A DNA stretch of 64,000 nucleotides from Baylisascaris procyonis (Eukaryota; Nematoda; Chromadorea; Rhabditida; Ascarididae): contig JAZARR010000059.1 of NCBI GenBank assembly GCA_037389465.1, forward strand, positions 4,363,001-4,427,000, given 5' to 3'. Shown in pieces: positions 11,770 through 25,134 of this stretch. Made by a program: the position numbers and the translations under genes. The first letter of the stretch is position 1; each line of letters starts with the position of its first letter. A model generated the notes under the pieces. That model ran no database searches. It was not told the DNA's origin and worked only from the letters and a program-made list of their open reading frames with translations.

Positions 11770-14700
11770 AAATCTTAACTAAGCAGTTGTTTTAAAAAGG
11801 AGTTTTAGATTGTATTTTTCAGCATTTTGCAGATTAAGAGCGTTTGGCTAATGGAACAATACGTTACCACGGGTGGATTAATCGTCACCGGTGTTTTAAG
11901 AAGTGCCTAAAAGACAGCACTATTTTGAACAGAAAGAAGGGCGAAACATGGTAGACTTAACTGGGAAACATTATTGGAGATGGTGCTCAAGGTGCGTTTG
12001 GCAGAACAAGATGACTTTCTGTTAGAAGAAAGCAAAATTTTATCATCGAGATTTCCAATTCCTTTCTTGATGGCATGACATCATACGTACATAGCAAGTA
12101 ACTGAGTTTGGCATCATGCAGAGAACTGAGGTATTGCATTACCGTTTATATTAAAATTCGTAGAGAAAAACTGCAAGAAATTCGCTTTTAACATAGTCGT
12201 CTGTAATAATATCCTCCTCATCAGACTTAGCAGCCCTTAAACTTCAGAGAATTTTTAATTTCCTGCTCACATATTTGTAGATTCGCTTTTTGTTCGCGGA
12301 ACATGCGATTTGTTTGTCTCGATTTTTTGACATATTTGATGTAGGTTTTGCAATGGTTTTTTAAACGTTTGCTAAAGAACGTTTGCACTATATATGCATT
12401 TATTCTCGTTTTCAAACGCTAATTGGAGATTCACAGCGCATATGCGAGGAGGATTCGTCTTGGTAAACAAATCGATGTGATGCTATAATACGCAAAATTT
12501 GGGGTCTGTGCCGAATCTGGCTGCCCTGTTTCCTACTTTTTTGATCGTTCAGTCGTCTCAGACTGATATATCTTTCGACCTTTGGTTTTGTGATTTGTTC
12601 TTTGAGTAGTTTATACGAAGCCGGAATTCAGGCGCCGATTTGACTCACCGATTTTGCTTGTTTCTATTTGTCCGAGATGAAACCAACAGGGGGAGCTTAT
12701 CGGCTTTCTCTTGCTTGCTGACAGACAGAGTTCATCCTGATATTCCTTTTTTTAAACGTCTTTGCAAGTTTCCATTCGCAAAGCGCTTTATGGCATCGTC
12801 ACGTCTGCTTCTATATATGCACATTTCTGCTCGCCTTTCCGGTAGCTTCAACTTGGGAATAACTAAAGCTCAAATCACGAGGTTTAATAATATCATGCGC
12901 ACTTTAGATTGACCTTTGAAACCAAATTTTAGGTTTATCCGTCGATCTTGAAAGGAGTTACTGTCACTTTGATGCGTCTGAAAATTTGTATGCATTCTGC
13001 ATGACGATTAGACCACAAGATGTCGGCTTCTTTTATGGAAATAGTCTGGTTGAATTATGCTTGGTATGATCTAATTTTATTTTAATTTTATGGTATGGTC
13101 TCAGTTTAAAATACGAATGCATCATTGTCCATGCTTGATCGGCTCTTGGCAATTCATGAAAGTGATTGGTCGGATGAGCAGCACAGTAAATCCGCATTTC
13201 ATACCCTCAATGCTGATATGCTTCTCCGTTATATTCTTCAAGAAATGAACATTTTGGCGCGATCGTTTTCATCGGTGCGCATAGATGTGCATAATCCAAA
13301 AAGCAAGATTCAACTGCACCACTCACCTTCTGCGGTTCAGAAAATATGAAAGCGAGTGACGTCTAGCAAGAGGGAAGGAACTGAAAAGTCAAGTGATTAT
13401 TGCATCGACCAACTATCGCTAGTTAAATTAGCGTAAATGAAAGTTTTCTATAGGAAGTTCGATATGTAGTCGCCACAAGAGGCAAGAGAAGCCCCCCGTG
13501 GAGCATTTTGTAGCCTAATATTCGATGCGGCGAATATGTGCAAATAGCGCCACGGTCAATCGACATGCACACAAAGTGGCTTCTGCGCTCGCGACTGGCT
13601 CATTGACTTTCGCGAACTTTGTAAACAAAAGCACTCGCATCAATGGCTGCGATGCAAAATGAGGCCAAACAACACCGTTCATAACCAAGAAGGTACGCTT
13701 ATGGTTCAGAGCATCAAAAACAATCACTCATACGTTAAAACTTTACCTTAATAGCAGAATCAAACTGCTTATGCTGAGAGGAAAATCGCAAGCAAGCAAT
13801 ATCGCTTTTCCTCTAAAATTTCGTAATAAAACTTTTACTGTAAAAAAATATGAAAATTCTCAAATGAGGCTGTAGACAAGTAATGAATGTTTTCTGTCGA
13901 CAGTTGCGAAAAACATACGAAAAAAGGGATGAACTGACAAAGGTAGTGGTTCGCAAGAAATTCTGAGGAGAGCGTTTTTTGCCGCAGATCATGCGGGACC
14001 AGAAGCACTCCCCCTCTTCCTCTTTACCACCCCTACCCCCTTTTCCTCCTTCTCTTCGAATTTTTCATATACGATTTGCGTGGCATACCAGCGAGTAGAT
14101 GAATGAAGCCGGCCTGATTTTATCATCACGTTAAGAATGCCAAGTCCTCTCCCTCAGATAGATTGTTTGGGTCGTCTTCCAACTGCGATGTTTCAACTAG
14201 GATAGTTGCACGCGATAGTCATGTGAATTTGTCGAAAAGAATCAATACGATGTGAAGATTTCTATTTAAGTTGGCGCTAGGCTACTAAAATTTAAGAAGA
14301 ATGGAGCAACACTAAAATGAAAATACTCTGTATTCGCTAAGCTAGCAATCAGTGGAATAGCGGACGTGAATAAGAAGCTGTAAACAGACAGTCACAGCTA
14401 GAAGCAAAGGGCATAAGATGTGAGTGTGGTCATTCAATCGTTTTGACGACAACGTTGATTCAACAGCAAAGTTTGAGCGAAACTAGGGGTTTTTTTTCTT
14501 GTGATATCTTCGTGATCGTTAAAATGCAAGACAAATCAGGAACGATTAATTTAGGAGCGCTGAAGAAACAAAAAATGCGATGAATTTCGGCTCTTTAAGT
14601 ACGTGGGAGAAAAGATGATTATAGGAAGCGTGGTACTTCCTGCTGAACTGCAAACCTTGCAGCAGTCTAAAATGTAACATCCTATCGCAACATTTTCGGA

Positions 14701-17700
14701 GTTAAGATGTGTAAAGTTAGCGCCATGTTGATGTGATCGTTCGACAATAGTGTTTCCTAGAAAACAAACGAAGGTGCACCAAAGTATATAATCCTACTGT
14801 TTCTTGTAGACTCCTATGCACTAGTTATGAGTAGATAAATCCACATGCAAAAATTTTTTTTGAAATGGCAGTTGCATAAGGTTCCATGTTTGTAATATTT
14901 TGGGAAGAGATACATCGCGCCCTCAGAAAAACGTTGTCAAGGTACTTGGCCATAATGAATTTGATCTGAGGTCTTCTTTTCATTTCTATGTTATTCGATA
15001 TCTTTAATGCACCTGAAATAGGCCTTATGAAGAAAGCAGAATTTGTTGAAGACAAAGTGCACAAGCATCAAAGAAATTTTTTTCATCTTCTGACATCGCA
15101 TTGTGATAAAGCTGCACTACTTATCATCAGAAGCTGCGAATAAATGTGTAACGATTTCCAATTATATTTATGAAGGTGCATCTGCAGGTAAGTTACCTAC
15201 CTGTGTGTTCACTCTGCAAGTGATTGATCATTTCACTGTGACGCAAACAATTTTGCGTATTTCGCTAGAGTTCCTCTAATTATCGTTGACTCAGTCGTCT
15301 ACTAAATATGATAATCAAGTTGTGTCTTTTCTGAAGATCAACTCAAAGTATGAATATTGCACATTTGTTTGAGTGCCCAATTGGGGTTAGCATTGATATC
15401 TGCAGTGTTAATATAAGGTCAATATAAACCATTCAGTATTCTTTTTCAGTTATACGCATATATCAACGTCGCCACCTGCATGTTGCTCGATTTATTGCAC
15501 TTCTCATTGTAAAAACTTAGAAAAAATCAAAACTTCAATGCAAACATTCACGCTGATCCTCATTTTACCTGACGTGATTGTTGACGAATTACCACTATTC
15601 CAATGTACGCAGTTGTTGTCGTTGTTCCCTCGCGCACGTGTCTCTGTCGGTCCTATTATTTGCTCAGTGTATTAGTATTCATCAGACCGGTTTGCTTCTA
15701 ACGGGTTATACCAAATTCGTATCTATACGTATATCTGAATGCCTGTCCGTCCAGTATTCGAAACTCGACAACGATGTGGACTATACCATCGGATAATGTC
15801 TTTTAGATTAGGATATGCGCGTACTGGCAAGAGATACATGAAATGTATATAGCGCTCTTGTCATACACAATCCATAGGAATGCTGAGAAGAAGAAAAAAG
15901 CAGCAACGATAGGAAAACAAAATGGAGCTTCATTTATACTTATGACTTAACGCTTTAGAAATGAAGGGAAGGAAGAAAAGTTGCAGTGAAAATTTTAAAA
16001 TACAATAAAGTTAGTAAGGGAGTCAGTCGAAAACAGTGTTTCATAAGGGGAACAAAAGAGAGTCGACTACGTTGTAGAATGAAGAGATTCATTCTGACTG
16101 CTTCAGTAACACCACTTAACAACGTCCTGCATGATTGCAAAGAAGTATGCGGTATAATTGTTTATGGTTGTAGTCGATGCAACCTTTAAATTATCGCGAT
16201 GAGTTCTTGTGCAAAGTGTGCATAATTTCAAAGAGCATATAAGTAGTGAAACATCAATAACGCGATGAATAACTCTGTACACGTAAATGAGATCAAATTG
16301 TGCTCAGCGAAGCTCCAATGTACACAGCGAAAATGCTGAGAGCCATCCGATTTATGTGCAGACTAGCATACAAAAAACAATTTTTCCAGTGCAAGCTCTT
16401 CCTATATCTCCAATCAAATTCACAATAAAAATGCCACACGACGAAAAAGATCTGTGCTCAGTATTTAAGCGACGAGGCGGCGTGAACGCGAAAAATGGAG
16501 GATGTATGTGCTGGGACACCTATGCAGACATGATATACGATTGATCGTAGTGTTAGCTGATGCCATAGTCCAACAAATGTGATTGCAAATCAGTAAATTC
16601 CCCATTCTAAACACCTAAATCATGGATGTTATTCGACTCATTTAGAACGCTATCAAACAATATTTCACGTGTTTATAGAGTAGGATGACCAGTATACTTA
16701 ACGGCATTTTGATAGAGCAATATCGAAAACAGCTGTAAAAATCTAAGTGCTACAAAATTTCGGTTCATTTTTAAGCAACAGGTTTTTCATTTTAAACCTG
16801 TTGAATTATAGGAAATAAATCTTTGGTGCAAAATTTATCTGGGCGGTCAGTTCAGCTCAAACACGAAAGCATTATTCCGCATATTTTACTTTTTGGTGAC
16901 AGTTTATGTAACTGCTTGAGTAGGTGAGCACATGCAAATGCGCATGTCATATCACCCCTTTTGGTACTTTCCTGCCCCTGTTTAATAAGACCATCCACCG
17001 ATCACTGTCTTGCTTGGCCAGCCAATAAACATATGTGATCATAAGGTGGCAATCGTGTGGCCGTTCCACTTACGGCTCATTGTTTGGCGGATTTCCACTA
17101 TTGTGGGAGAATTGAGGATGCTAATCCATCCGCTTCCATATTTTTGACATGATGTTTAATAAGCGTTTGCACGATCTGTCGCGTTATCTCTTTATCTATC
17201 ATATTTCATTTTAAATAGTGCTAATCAATGCTGAAAACCCGTTCGGTCACCACCTCTTATTCTTTCAGTTGGCATTCACGTTCACCCTTTTCAGAGATAT
17301 GCAAAAATCGCCATCCTCACTTGTGATTTTTTAACCTTCCGTAAAATCGACTATTTTTGATTAGTTCTTGCGAGAACGTGCTAACGAACGCACTATTCCC
17401 AACATGTTATTCAACAAGTGCCTCAAGTTCGCACCATTAAAGCGTCGTTGCATGGGAGATTTGCACCAAATACACTCGAAAGCTACTGGTCGGCATCTTA
17501 GCTTTGAATGAACCAATGCGAGAGTGTCACGTTTTGACAAATATTTGCCCTGTTCGCATAGAAGAGTTCGCGTTTTGCTCACACCAATTCAAACTGTATG
17601 ACTAGAGCCATTTGTTCGCCCTGTTCTGGAAACAATTACCGCACTTTGTTTTGCTCTCAACTTCAATCTATTCTTATCTATTCTTACAAGAGTTTATCGG

Positions 17701-18105
17701 TTTCTTCACGTGGATTTTTTGTAAATGTGTTCCCAGACACACTGTTGTTTTTGCTTTTAAGGAATTTTAAGTGCGACTTCCTATCGCTCCTTAATATATG
17801 CATAAATATTCCTCCTTGGAGAGAACGATGGCCTACAATCCTGAAAGGTTTGGCATCGCTGGCCAGATTGTTAAGGCGCAGAATCCTTTTACTGGTCAAA
17901 TACACACCGCTGTTATCTTGTAGCAAATTATTCTTACCACCCACAGCGACCTGAATGCCTTTGGCAGTGTGAAAGCCCTATTGCAGATCCTTTAATGGAC
18001 CGGAAAGCAACGTGGTGCAAAGCACGGAAAACTGCAATCCGGATTTGGAAAATTAATGTGATGGTGCGTATGTCACAATGCAAGCATTTCTTATGGCATT
18101 GTGCA

Positions 18106-18106
<1 letters not shown>
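11770..18106. other. Spacer without supported genes
   Basis: Both strands were read. Open frames are short, without recognisable motifs, and not bounded by convincing splice sites in agreeing phase. No tRNA-like T-loop, transposase or protein-family signature was seen. Confidence 0.5.

Positions 18107-18178
<72 letters not shown>
18107..18178 (+). repeat. (AT)36 microsatellite
   Basis: An uninterrupted TA/AT dinucleotide run of about 72 bp. It creates long alternating Tyr-Ile open frames on both strands that are not genes. Confidence 0.97.
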
Positions 18179-18179
<1 letters not shown>

Positions 18180-20659
18180 CAAGCTGCCCAAAAATGTGCA
18201 TTTCTGATAGAATGTAGTTATCCATACTGTAAAATATTTTAAGAAGATAAAATAAAATAGTCCTAAAGATACGCTAACACTCAAATGAGCTTCAGCCGAT
18301 AGTAGTATATTCTTGGACCTTAAAGTTTTGCTGGACGGACCGACATCAGGTGCCATACGAGAAGACGAGTTTTTGAGGAAGGGGTAGGGGATGGGGAAGA
18401 AACGGAGATGTTGACGACAAACGATTCGTCGGAGTGGAGAGCTAGACGAAAACGTCGTAGCAGAAGACGCCGGAGATTTGATCGTATGCAGGCTTTCCGG
18501 CGATTGCCCGTCTCAGGCGAGGAATTTTATGCGACATTTGGGCAATTATAAATGCTGAGTAAATGAGCCTGTGAGAATATCAATAGGCCGTCCCAAGCTT
18601 TCTGAAAATCATCTGATTCACTCGGAACTTCAAAAGTATGTGAAAGAGTCCATCTGGGTGTGGCTCGAGCATTATTGAGTGCGTGACACAACACTGTGCA
18701 CGCTGCAGTCGAAAATATTGATACAAAGCTATAAAAAACTTTAACCTGAGCTGTAGTATTTCTTGCCAAAAGATGCTCAGCTCACAATTCCAGCAAAATT
18801 ACTTGCTTAAATTTCAGAACGTACTTCCCAAATGATACCAAAAATGTCAGCGTTTCTCTTCATCTTCTCACAACCTATTATCTCAATTTATCATTCATTT
18901 TCTGTGATAACCCGAGGTGAGTGAATATAAGCTATGCTGCAGCAGTACATTCCTGCATAGCGTAAGACACAGATGTCGGAGTGGTCGGCTAAACTGAGAC
19001 CATTTTAGTTGATGCCCCCCCACAGAATTTGGATCTCCCTGAACTTCGGCGGCCGCGCTCTACGCAAACCATATGAGATCAGATGATTTGACATCAGATG
19101 GTTTCAAGAAAAAGGGGCAGCCGAAGATCGAAAGTTCTAAGAGCTGAGGGTAGATGAATTCCAGGAGCGTCGTATCGAAATCAATGCAATTTCTTATGCA
19201 GTTGGCGAAGCGATTTGCATATAAGGTCGTAGAAAGCTATATTGCGTTTTAGGGTGCACTAACACCTGTGATATGAGGAATTGATTAGGTAGTGATTACT
19301 GGATAGTCACAAACTGTTTATTATTATGTAGTGATCTCAAGTGGGCTAACTTTCTTGAATCCCTCATGTGAAGTGCAGTCAGCGTCGCTACTACTCAATG
19401 CTGCAGAATAGGCACTCTAAAAGCGGTACATAACAGTTCCCCATAAAAGTTTATAAAATGTATGTGGCTGTTTTTAGGCTTTTGTGCTCATGTGGATGTG
19501 CACAGCACTATAAAAAGCGCTTTTCAACAGCTTTGTGGCCAACAATAATGATGGCCTAGTAATGACGCTCCTTATACAAGTAGGGTGCTGGTCATTACTG
19601 CATTTAGGACCATGCCTGCGAACGATGGAGATGAAGTCAGCGGCAGGAAGCAGCTGACGTAACAAAATGGTTGTTTGTGCTTTCGTGGCGATAAAGAACG
19701 ATGAATAAGAACGCTCAATTAATGTTCAAAGAAGCCAGCTTCACTCTGAAACTTTTCCTGCTTTCTTTCACTTCCTTCTAGGACAGCAGTCCTCGTATCG
19801 CATATGCCCAACTAAGCAATATTTAAAACATGGTGAGTGAAAACGCGAAGTTTCGGCCCATCTCTACAGTCACTACCATCTGTTGATACTGTAAAGGCTA
19901 TAAAATTTACAACTTTGTCGAATTTTGCACGATTTTCTGGAGTCCGTTGCATACGGTTGGGCGAAAGAGTTCAACAAGAAAAACGCTACTAGTGAGTCGA
20001 AAAGCGATGATATTTATAGGCCAGCAAAAAACATTCATCGCTTCCAAACTCGCTTTCAACCAAGCGCATGGTGGGTAGATGCTGACTGAAAGTCATATAA
20101 CACTTCAATAGATGCATATGTTCGGAAAATATTGTGTGGTAAAGGCTTATGTGCGCGATTCCGGATATGCTCGTGAAGTGTGCTTTACAAAAGTTTATGC
20201 CTGTGAAAGAGAGAGCATGCTGGGTGTGGAGCAACCGAGTGAAAGTGTTGCAGAGGAAGCAGGCGCCTAGCTTGCTAGCGCAGGCGGAATGACGCCCATC
20301 CTGCGACATTGGACCAGTTTTGTTAGCTCAAGCTGCTCGATGTCGCTTTGCTTCTGTTAGCTACTGATAGACGGCTTGTCTGCGTTCAGTGCTTCAGCCC
20401 TTGCCACTCCAGAGCTACGGCTAGCGACTCGTGATGATAGCCGGACTTTTCATTGATACTTGTTCTTTCGTTCATATCGGTGGATAGTGACTCAACAGTA
20501 TGTCATTAATAACATCATCTTTGATGCGACTTAGTAGCGCTGTGTTTCATACGCAATGCTCCTAAAACTATGAGGACGTTATTATGTGGACGTGTATTAA
20601 TCGCTAAATGCATAACATCCGCTCTTCTTATGTCAAGAAATGTGGCTCGCAACATGATA
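18179..20659. other. Spacer; Arg-rich open frame at 18324-18551
   Basis: No supported gene. A 75-codon frame open from 18324 to 18551 has an acidic start and a very basic centre (RARRKRRSRRRRRFDRM). It has no early ATG (first at 18408) and no clear splice partners, so I do not call it as a gene. Confidence 0.4.
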
Positions 20660-20662
20660 CCA

Positions 20663-20712
<50 letters not shown>

Positions 20713-20715
20713 TGG
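20660..20715 (+). repeat. Perfect palindrome with an (AT)22 core
   Basis: The dinucleotide run at 20666-20709 is flanked by CCAAACA on the left and TGTTTGG on the right, making a 56-bp perfect inverted repeat that could extrude as a cruciform. The symmetric unique flanks suggest that the repeat grew inside a pre-existing small palindrome. Confidence 0.9.
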
Positions 20716-23700
20716 AATGGAAAACACGAATTTTGGAATTCTTTGATATCATTCCTCGACGTCGCTTTTATTTCAGCTCAATTCAATGAACATTGGTTTG
20801 GCCTCAACTTAATGCACATGATAATATTTATGCTCACTCATCTCTATTCGAAAATTGCCATAAGGGGGAACTGGCAAGAAATTATTTCTGCCTATCCAAC
20901 CCAGAACTAAATAAACGGAAGGGATGAGGTGATCTTAATCGATTCATTCAGTTGCAGTATTGCTCAACAATAGAAAGTTGAAGATACGGTGAATGTTATA
21001 GAAATATGCATATGATTCAAGGCGTTTGAATTTCTTTCCATTCATCCATCACTATAACTGAAATCGGATTCTAAATTTCTTTCGAAAATTCAAGCTTGGC
21101 TAATATTTGGCAGGGTCTGAAAGCAAATATCCTCGTCAAAAATTATTTGCACCGGGAAAGCCCAAGTGATAGCGACGTATGAGTGCTCCAACGTGAGCAG
21201 CCAAAACTCGTGTTTTTCATCCCTTCCAAAATTCATGCCAAGTGTGATCACTTCCGGATGTTTAATTTCGAAAGTTGTTCAAAAATTACTTTTTTTTTTA
21301 GCATTCTAACCGTCACCGTTACTGCGATCTACATACTCTTGCATTTACCATATTAAATTTATGATTGTCATAGGCTTATGCTGTGTCTTTCGATTCACTA
21401 GATACCAACTTGTAGGTAGTATTGTCTGCAGGAGATTATGGGCCATTTAAGGAATGATGAGCAGTAGCTTCAAAGCATACGGTGTTGCAGCAATCTATGG
21501 CTGGTCGATTTTCCAGTAATGCAGTGTGACATATTGGAGACGAAAACTCACAGATGGAATTTGAAATGTTTCCATTATTTGAGATCTTCATGGATAGTTT
21601 GCGGAAGTAATTACTAAAAGTCAGTATGTGCTCGTTTCTCTAAAGTACCTTACACTTGTTATTACTGCACCTTTCTGTCTGAATTTTATAAAAGTGCATG
21701 CCTCAATGCCTTATAAAATGCCTCAATCTATAGATGGGATCTCGATTAAGTTGCACCTAGATGCGATTGAATGTCAGCACAAAAACGAAAGACGTTACAC
21801 ATTTCGAAAGCAGAAGAATCCACAATGTTGCCTAATCGAAATACGTTGAGGAATTTTCGTTATGACGCTTTACAGTGAGATCTCAACTTTCTTACACTCA
21901 TGCTATCATCAGTTCCTACCTTCACCATTCTTTGCAGAGATTTTTCATAGTTTGCTTGTGCTCGTTTTGTGTTGATCTATAGAAGCATTTTTTGTCGTCC
22001 TTTTCGCGCATTTTTTTACTAATTTTTATAAACGCACTTACACCACATCCGTCCGAATTGTAAAACAGCTGCGGTGGTAAAATTCACTAGTGGAATTAGG
22101 TGTAATCACATATGGGCTTAATCTACCCCTCCTTCTTGGTTTTCAAGAGAACAATTTTCTGCCGCGTAGCTGCTTTTCAAAGCTGCTGACCTTTTGACTC
22201 ATTCTTTGGTTAGCTTGCTTTTCGACCGTGCCTAATCTGGATTCCTCAGAGTTGCTGTAAAAGGTGAATAGAGAGGAGGCGAGGAGGTAGATGGAGCTGC
22301 TCATTAGTGGATGTAGTAACATGCCGTCTCGTAGAAATGATCTTTGCAACTCAATTTCTGTATAACTGGTAGTGCCGCTTATGAACTTTGGGAAAAATCG
22401 CTGTAAAGTCGAAGAAGAGTTTTGTTTCACAACATTCAAATGCAGGTGAAAGCGATATTTCTGGCTAAAGAGTTATACAATCAGCGCGTCGCATAGCCGG
22501 CAAGGTACTCAACATCTGATTTTTTTTAAATTTGAAATCTCTCTTTCGAATTTCTTCATTTGCTCTTTTCTCTTATTTTCACTTCATTTGAGATCGTGTT
22601 TCCAAACATCGTACAGCTCCACTAAATGATCACGCCCCATGGTATTCAGCTGTTGCTTAGCATCTGTTGAGGTCGTACACCTTAACTGCTAGCGCTGCTT
22701 TCGCAAAGATTTTCTTCGAAGATTTTAAAAGCATTAAGTCTCCAGTTGCATTCTGTCATCGAAATCGACAGGGTAGCTTCGAACCAAAGTTTTATTGGCT
22801 CGAAATGTGTTGTCGGATCCCGCTTTTCTGACCATCGACTGAAAATTGTGGGGATCGAAGCTCAAGTTTCAAGAAAGACAGACTTACGAGGATTTGAAAA
22901 AGGAACATATTTTTTATCGAACCGCAGTGGCACTTCAACTTGTGAGGCGGTCCCACTGACTCAGTCCTAGTGATGGCCGAAACGACCCCAATTGTCTGCT
23001 TCGTTATCACTTTTTAAAGCTCTTTATTTGTGGGCTTGCTGAAGTTGTAATTAGTTGCTTCTTCTGCCTGAACATCCAGACGCAGACGATTTTCTTTCTT
23101 TTGCTTTATAAATTATCACGTATTTCCTATGAGGTCACTTATCAATGTAGAACTTAGAAATTCGCACATTATCTCTCAACTCGACTTTTTACAGAGCAGC
23201 TGAGAAACCTTTCAACGATGCCTAGAAAAGCGAGCACGAGCTTGATGTAGCTAGAATGGTACATAATAAGAAGCGTTCCAAAACTTAATGCATTCTGTGA
23301 CATGAGAGCTATGCTACTGAGGTGAGAAAATTTGAAGCTTTGGCTTAAAAATTTATTTGTCAGAGAATATTGTCAGAAGCTTGGGAACCGAAATGAAATT
23401 ATGTGAATCAGCATTCTCTAGCATTTTAACTACATCGAGAACGCGCAAAATTTCTTTTTTATTACTAGTGAACTTTCATCAATTTTAATCTCTACAATTT
23501 TGCTGATAGGTTCCCTTGAATCATTCTTTGACCCTCAATTACTCTTTTCTTCACGTAGTTGCCAAGACTCTCAATCGTTTACAGTCATTCAAGATCAAAG
23601 ATTTGACTAATCGTGTGGTGTTTGTTGGCGCAATTCATAGAGATTATGTACGCTGTGATCCATGACTACTGTGGTATACGCTGAGGAAGTCCGTAGGCAT

Positions 23701-24706
23701 CAGGGCTTCATTCGTTATTATTGGCCGTAAATTTCCTAACAAAATTACATCCGTCAGCTTCGTAGCGTACATCAACCCCTACTTAATGGCACAAAAGTTG
23801 AAACCGCAACATTACTCGTTTCCTCCTCAGTTTCTTTTGACAATGAAGCAGCCAAAATCTGCCCCTTCCCTCTGCTCAATACGGAGCAGGTGAAAGCCAC
23901 AGAGCTATTAATGGGGATTTCGATGTTGCTTTTAATAGTACTGGTAATTGTTGTAGGTGCTGCTTCTGCGTATAGGGTTTTCCTCATAGTTGTTAAATAT
24001 TATCTGCCAATCTTACGGAAATGCTATAGCTTGCTTTTAAATTACTCTGTTTTTCGCCTATAATGCAACTGACAGCAGCCATTTACTGAAGTCGAAACCG
24101 TAGCGGTGAAGCATTGGCAGATGAAACGCTTATGAGTGCAGGTACTTTAATGAAATCATTTCGAATCAAGCCTCCAAAAACTATCTTTTATAAGTGCATA
24201 AGTGGTAAAAGATCGAAGATACTGTCTTTTTCGTGCAATCATCAGCATTCCATTATACATGAGCATGGCCAAATGAAATCATAAACGATTTTCCTATTTG
24301 ATATGATGCCATTTTAAAATTACTTGGCGAACTTTTCGCTATCCTATATTCCCATCGCTCAACGCGCATCGCAGCAGTAACTGCACTCATCTTTCAGATC
24401 TGAGCACTGCAACTGCCCATTCTCTTGATTACCAAATGCGCTTAAGACCCGAACAAACGACAGATGAGTTTGGATATTTCAGTAATCGCAGGGTGTGTTT
24501 AGAAGTAACGCTATCTAAGAGTGCGATGCATAATGCATACATACCATCGCGCCCAGTTCTGAAAACATCACTATGCATCTGCGGTAATGTGCACTGTAAC
24601 AAGTCAAAAAAGTAGCCTTCAACTGCTAACAGTTATTGAGTGATGTGCTAAAGTGAACAAATTGTAGAACTGGTAGATGTTAGTCAAAAATGAACTGTTA
24701 AACGAA
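20716..24706. other. Spacer without supported genes
   Basis: No exon with agreeing splice sites, no RNA gene and no mobile-element protein motif was found on either strand. The short overlapping frames at 22746-23010 look like chance. Confidence 0.5.
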
Positions 24707-24730
24707 AATCATCTGAATATTCAGATGATT
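24707..24730 (+). repeat. 24-bp perfect palindrome
   Basis: AATCATCTGAAT is followed immediately by its reverse complement with no spacer. It lies in a gene-free stretch and has no evident role. Confidence 0.9.
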
Positions 24731-25018
24731 GTTTTTACCTGTTGTTGCAAGAATAAAGTAAACGTCAGCTGATGAATGATTCTCAAGTGGGCGACCAATC
24801 GATTAAGTGCTATTTCAGCTTGCAAATCGTACAACTATGCACATAAGCAAACACGCATCGGCATTTATTGATAGCTGAAGGGAATGAGGATCGAGATTCT
24901 TGGCTCAGTGTACTGAGACAAACGTTTGTTTGAATGAGCGTCAGATGCTTTCATATTTATAAATTTTTAAAAAAAATTTCATAAATCTGCCGACAGTTTC
25001 GATAACAAAACTCATTCT

Positions 25019-25134
25019 ACTTCACTCTGACTCGAAGTTGCACTTTATTCTGATGTCGGAGTTCTGCTTCAGTCTGGCTCCGAGCTGTACTTCAGCCTGA
25101 GTCGAAGTTCTAGTTCAGTCTGATTTGAAGTTTT
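25019..25134 (+). repeat. Degenerate 22-25-bp minisatellite, five units
   Basis: Units begin near 25019, 25042, 25067, 25089 and 25112. Each resembles ACTTCAGTCTGACTCGAAGT. Similar GACTCCGA/GAGTCGG-rich sequence recurs at about 43013-43180, possibly in the opposite orientation. Confidence 0.8.

Noticed and set aside
17934..18356. 140-codon minus-strand frame
   Set aside because: Mostly alternating Tyr-Ile from the (AT)n microsatellite.
22746..23010. Overlapping open frames on both strands
   Set aside because: Neither frame resembles a known family, and splice sites do not bound them.
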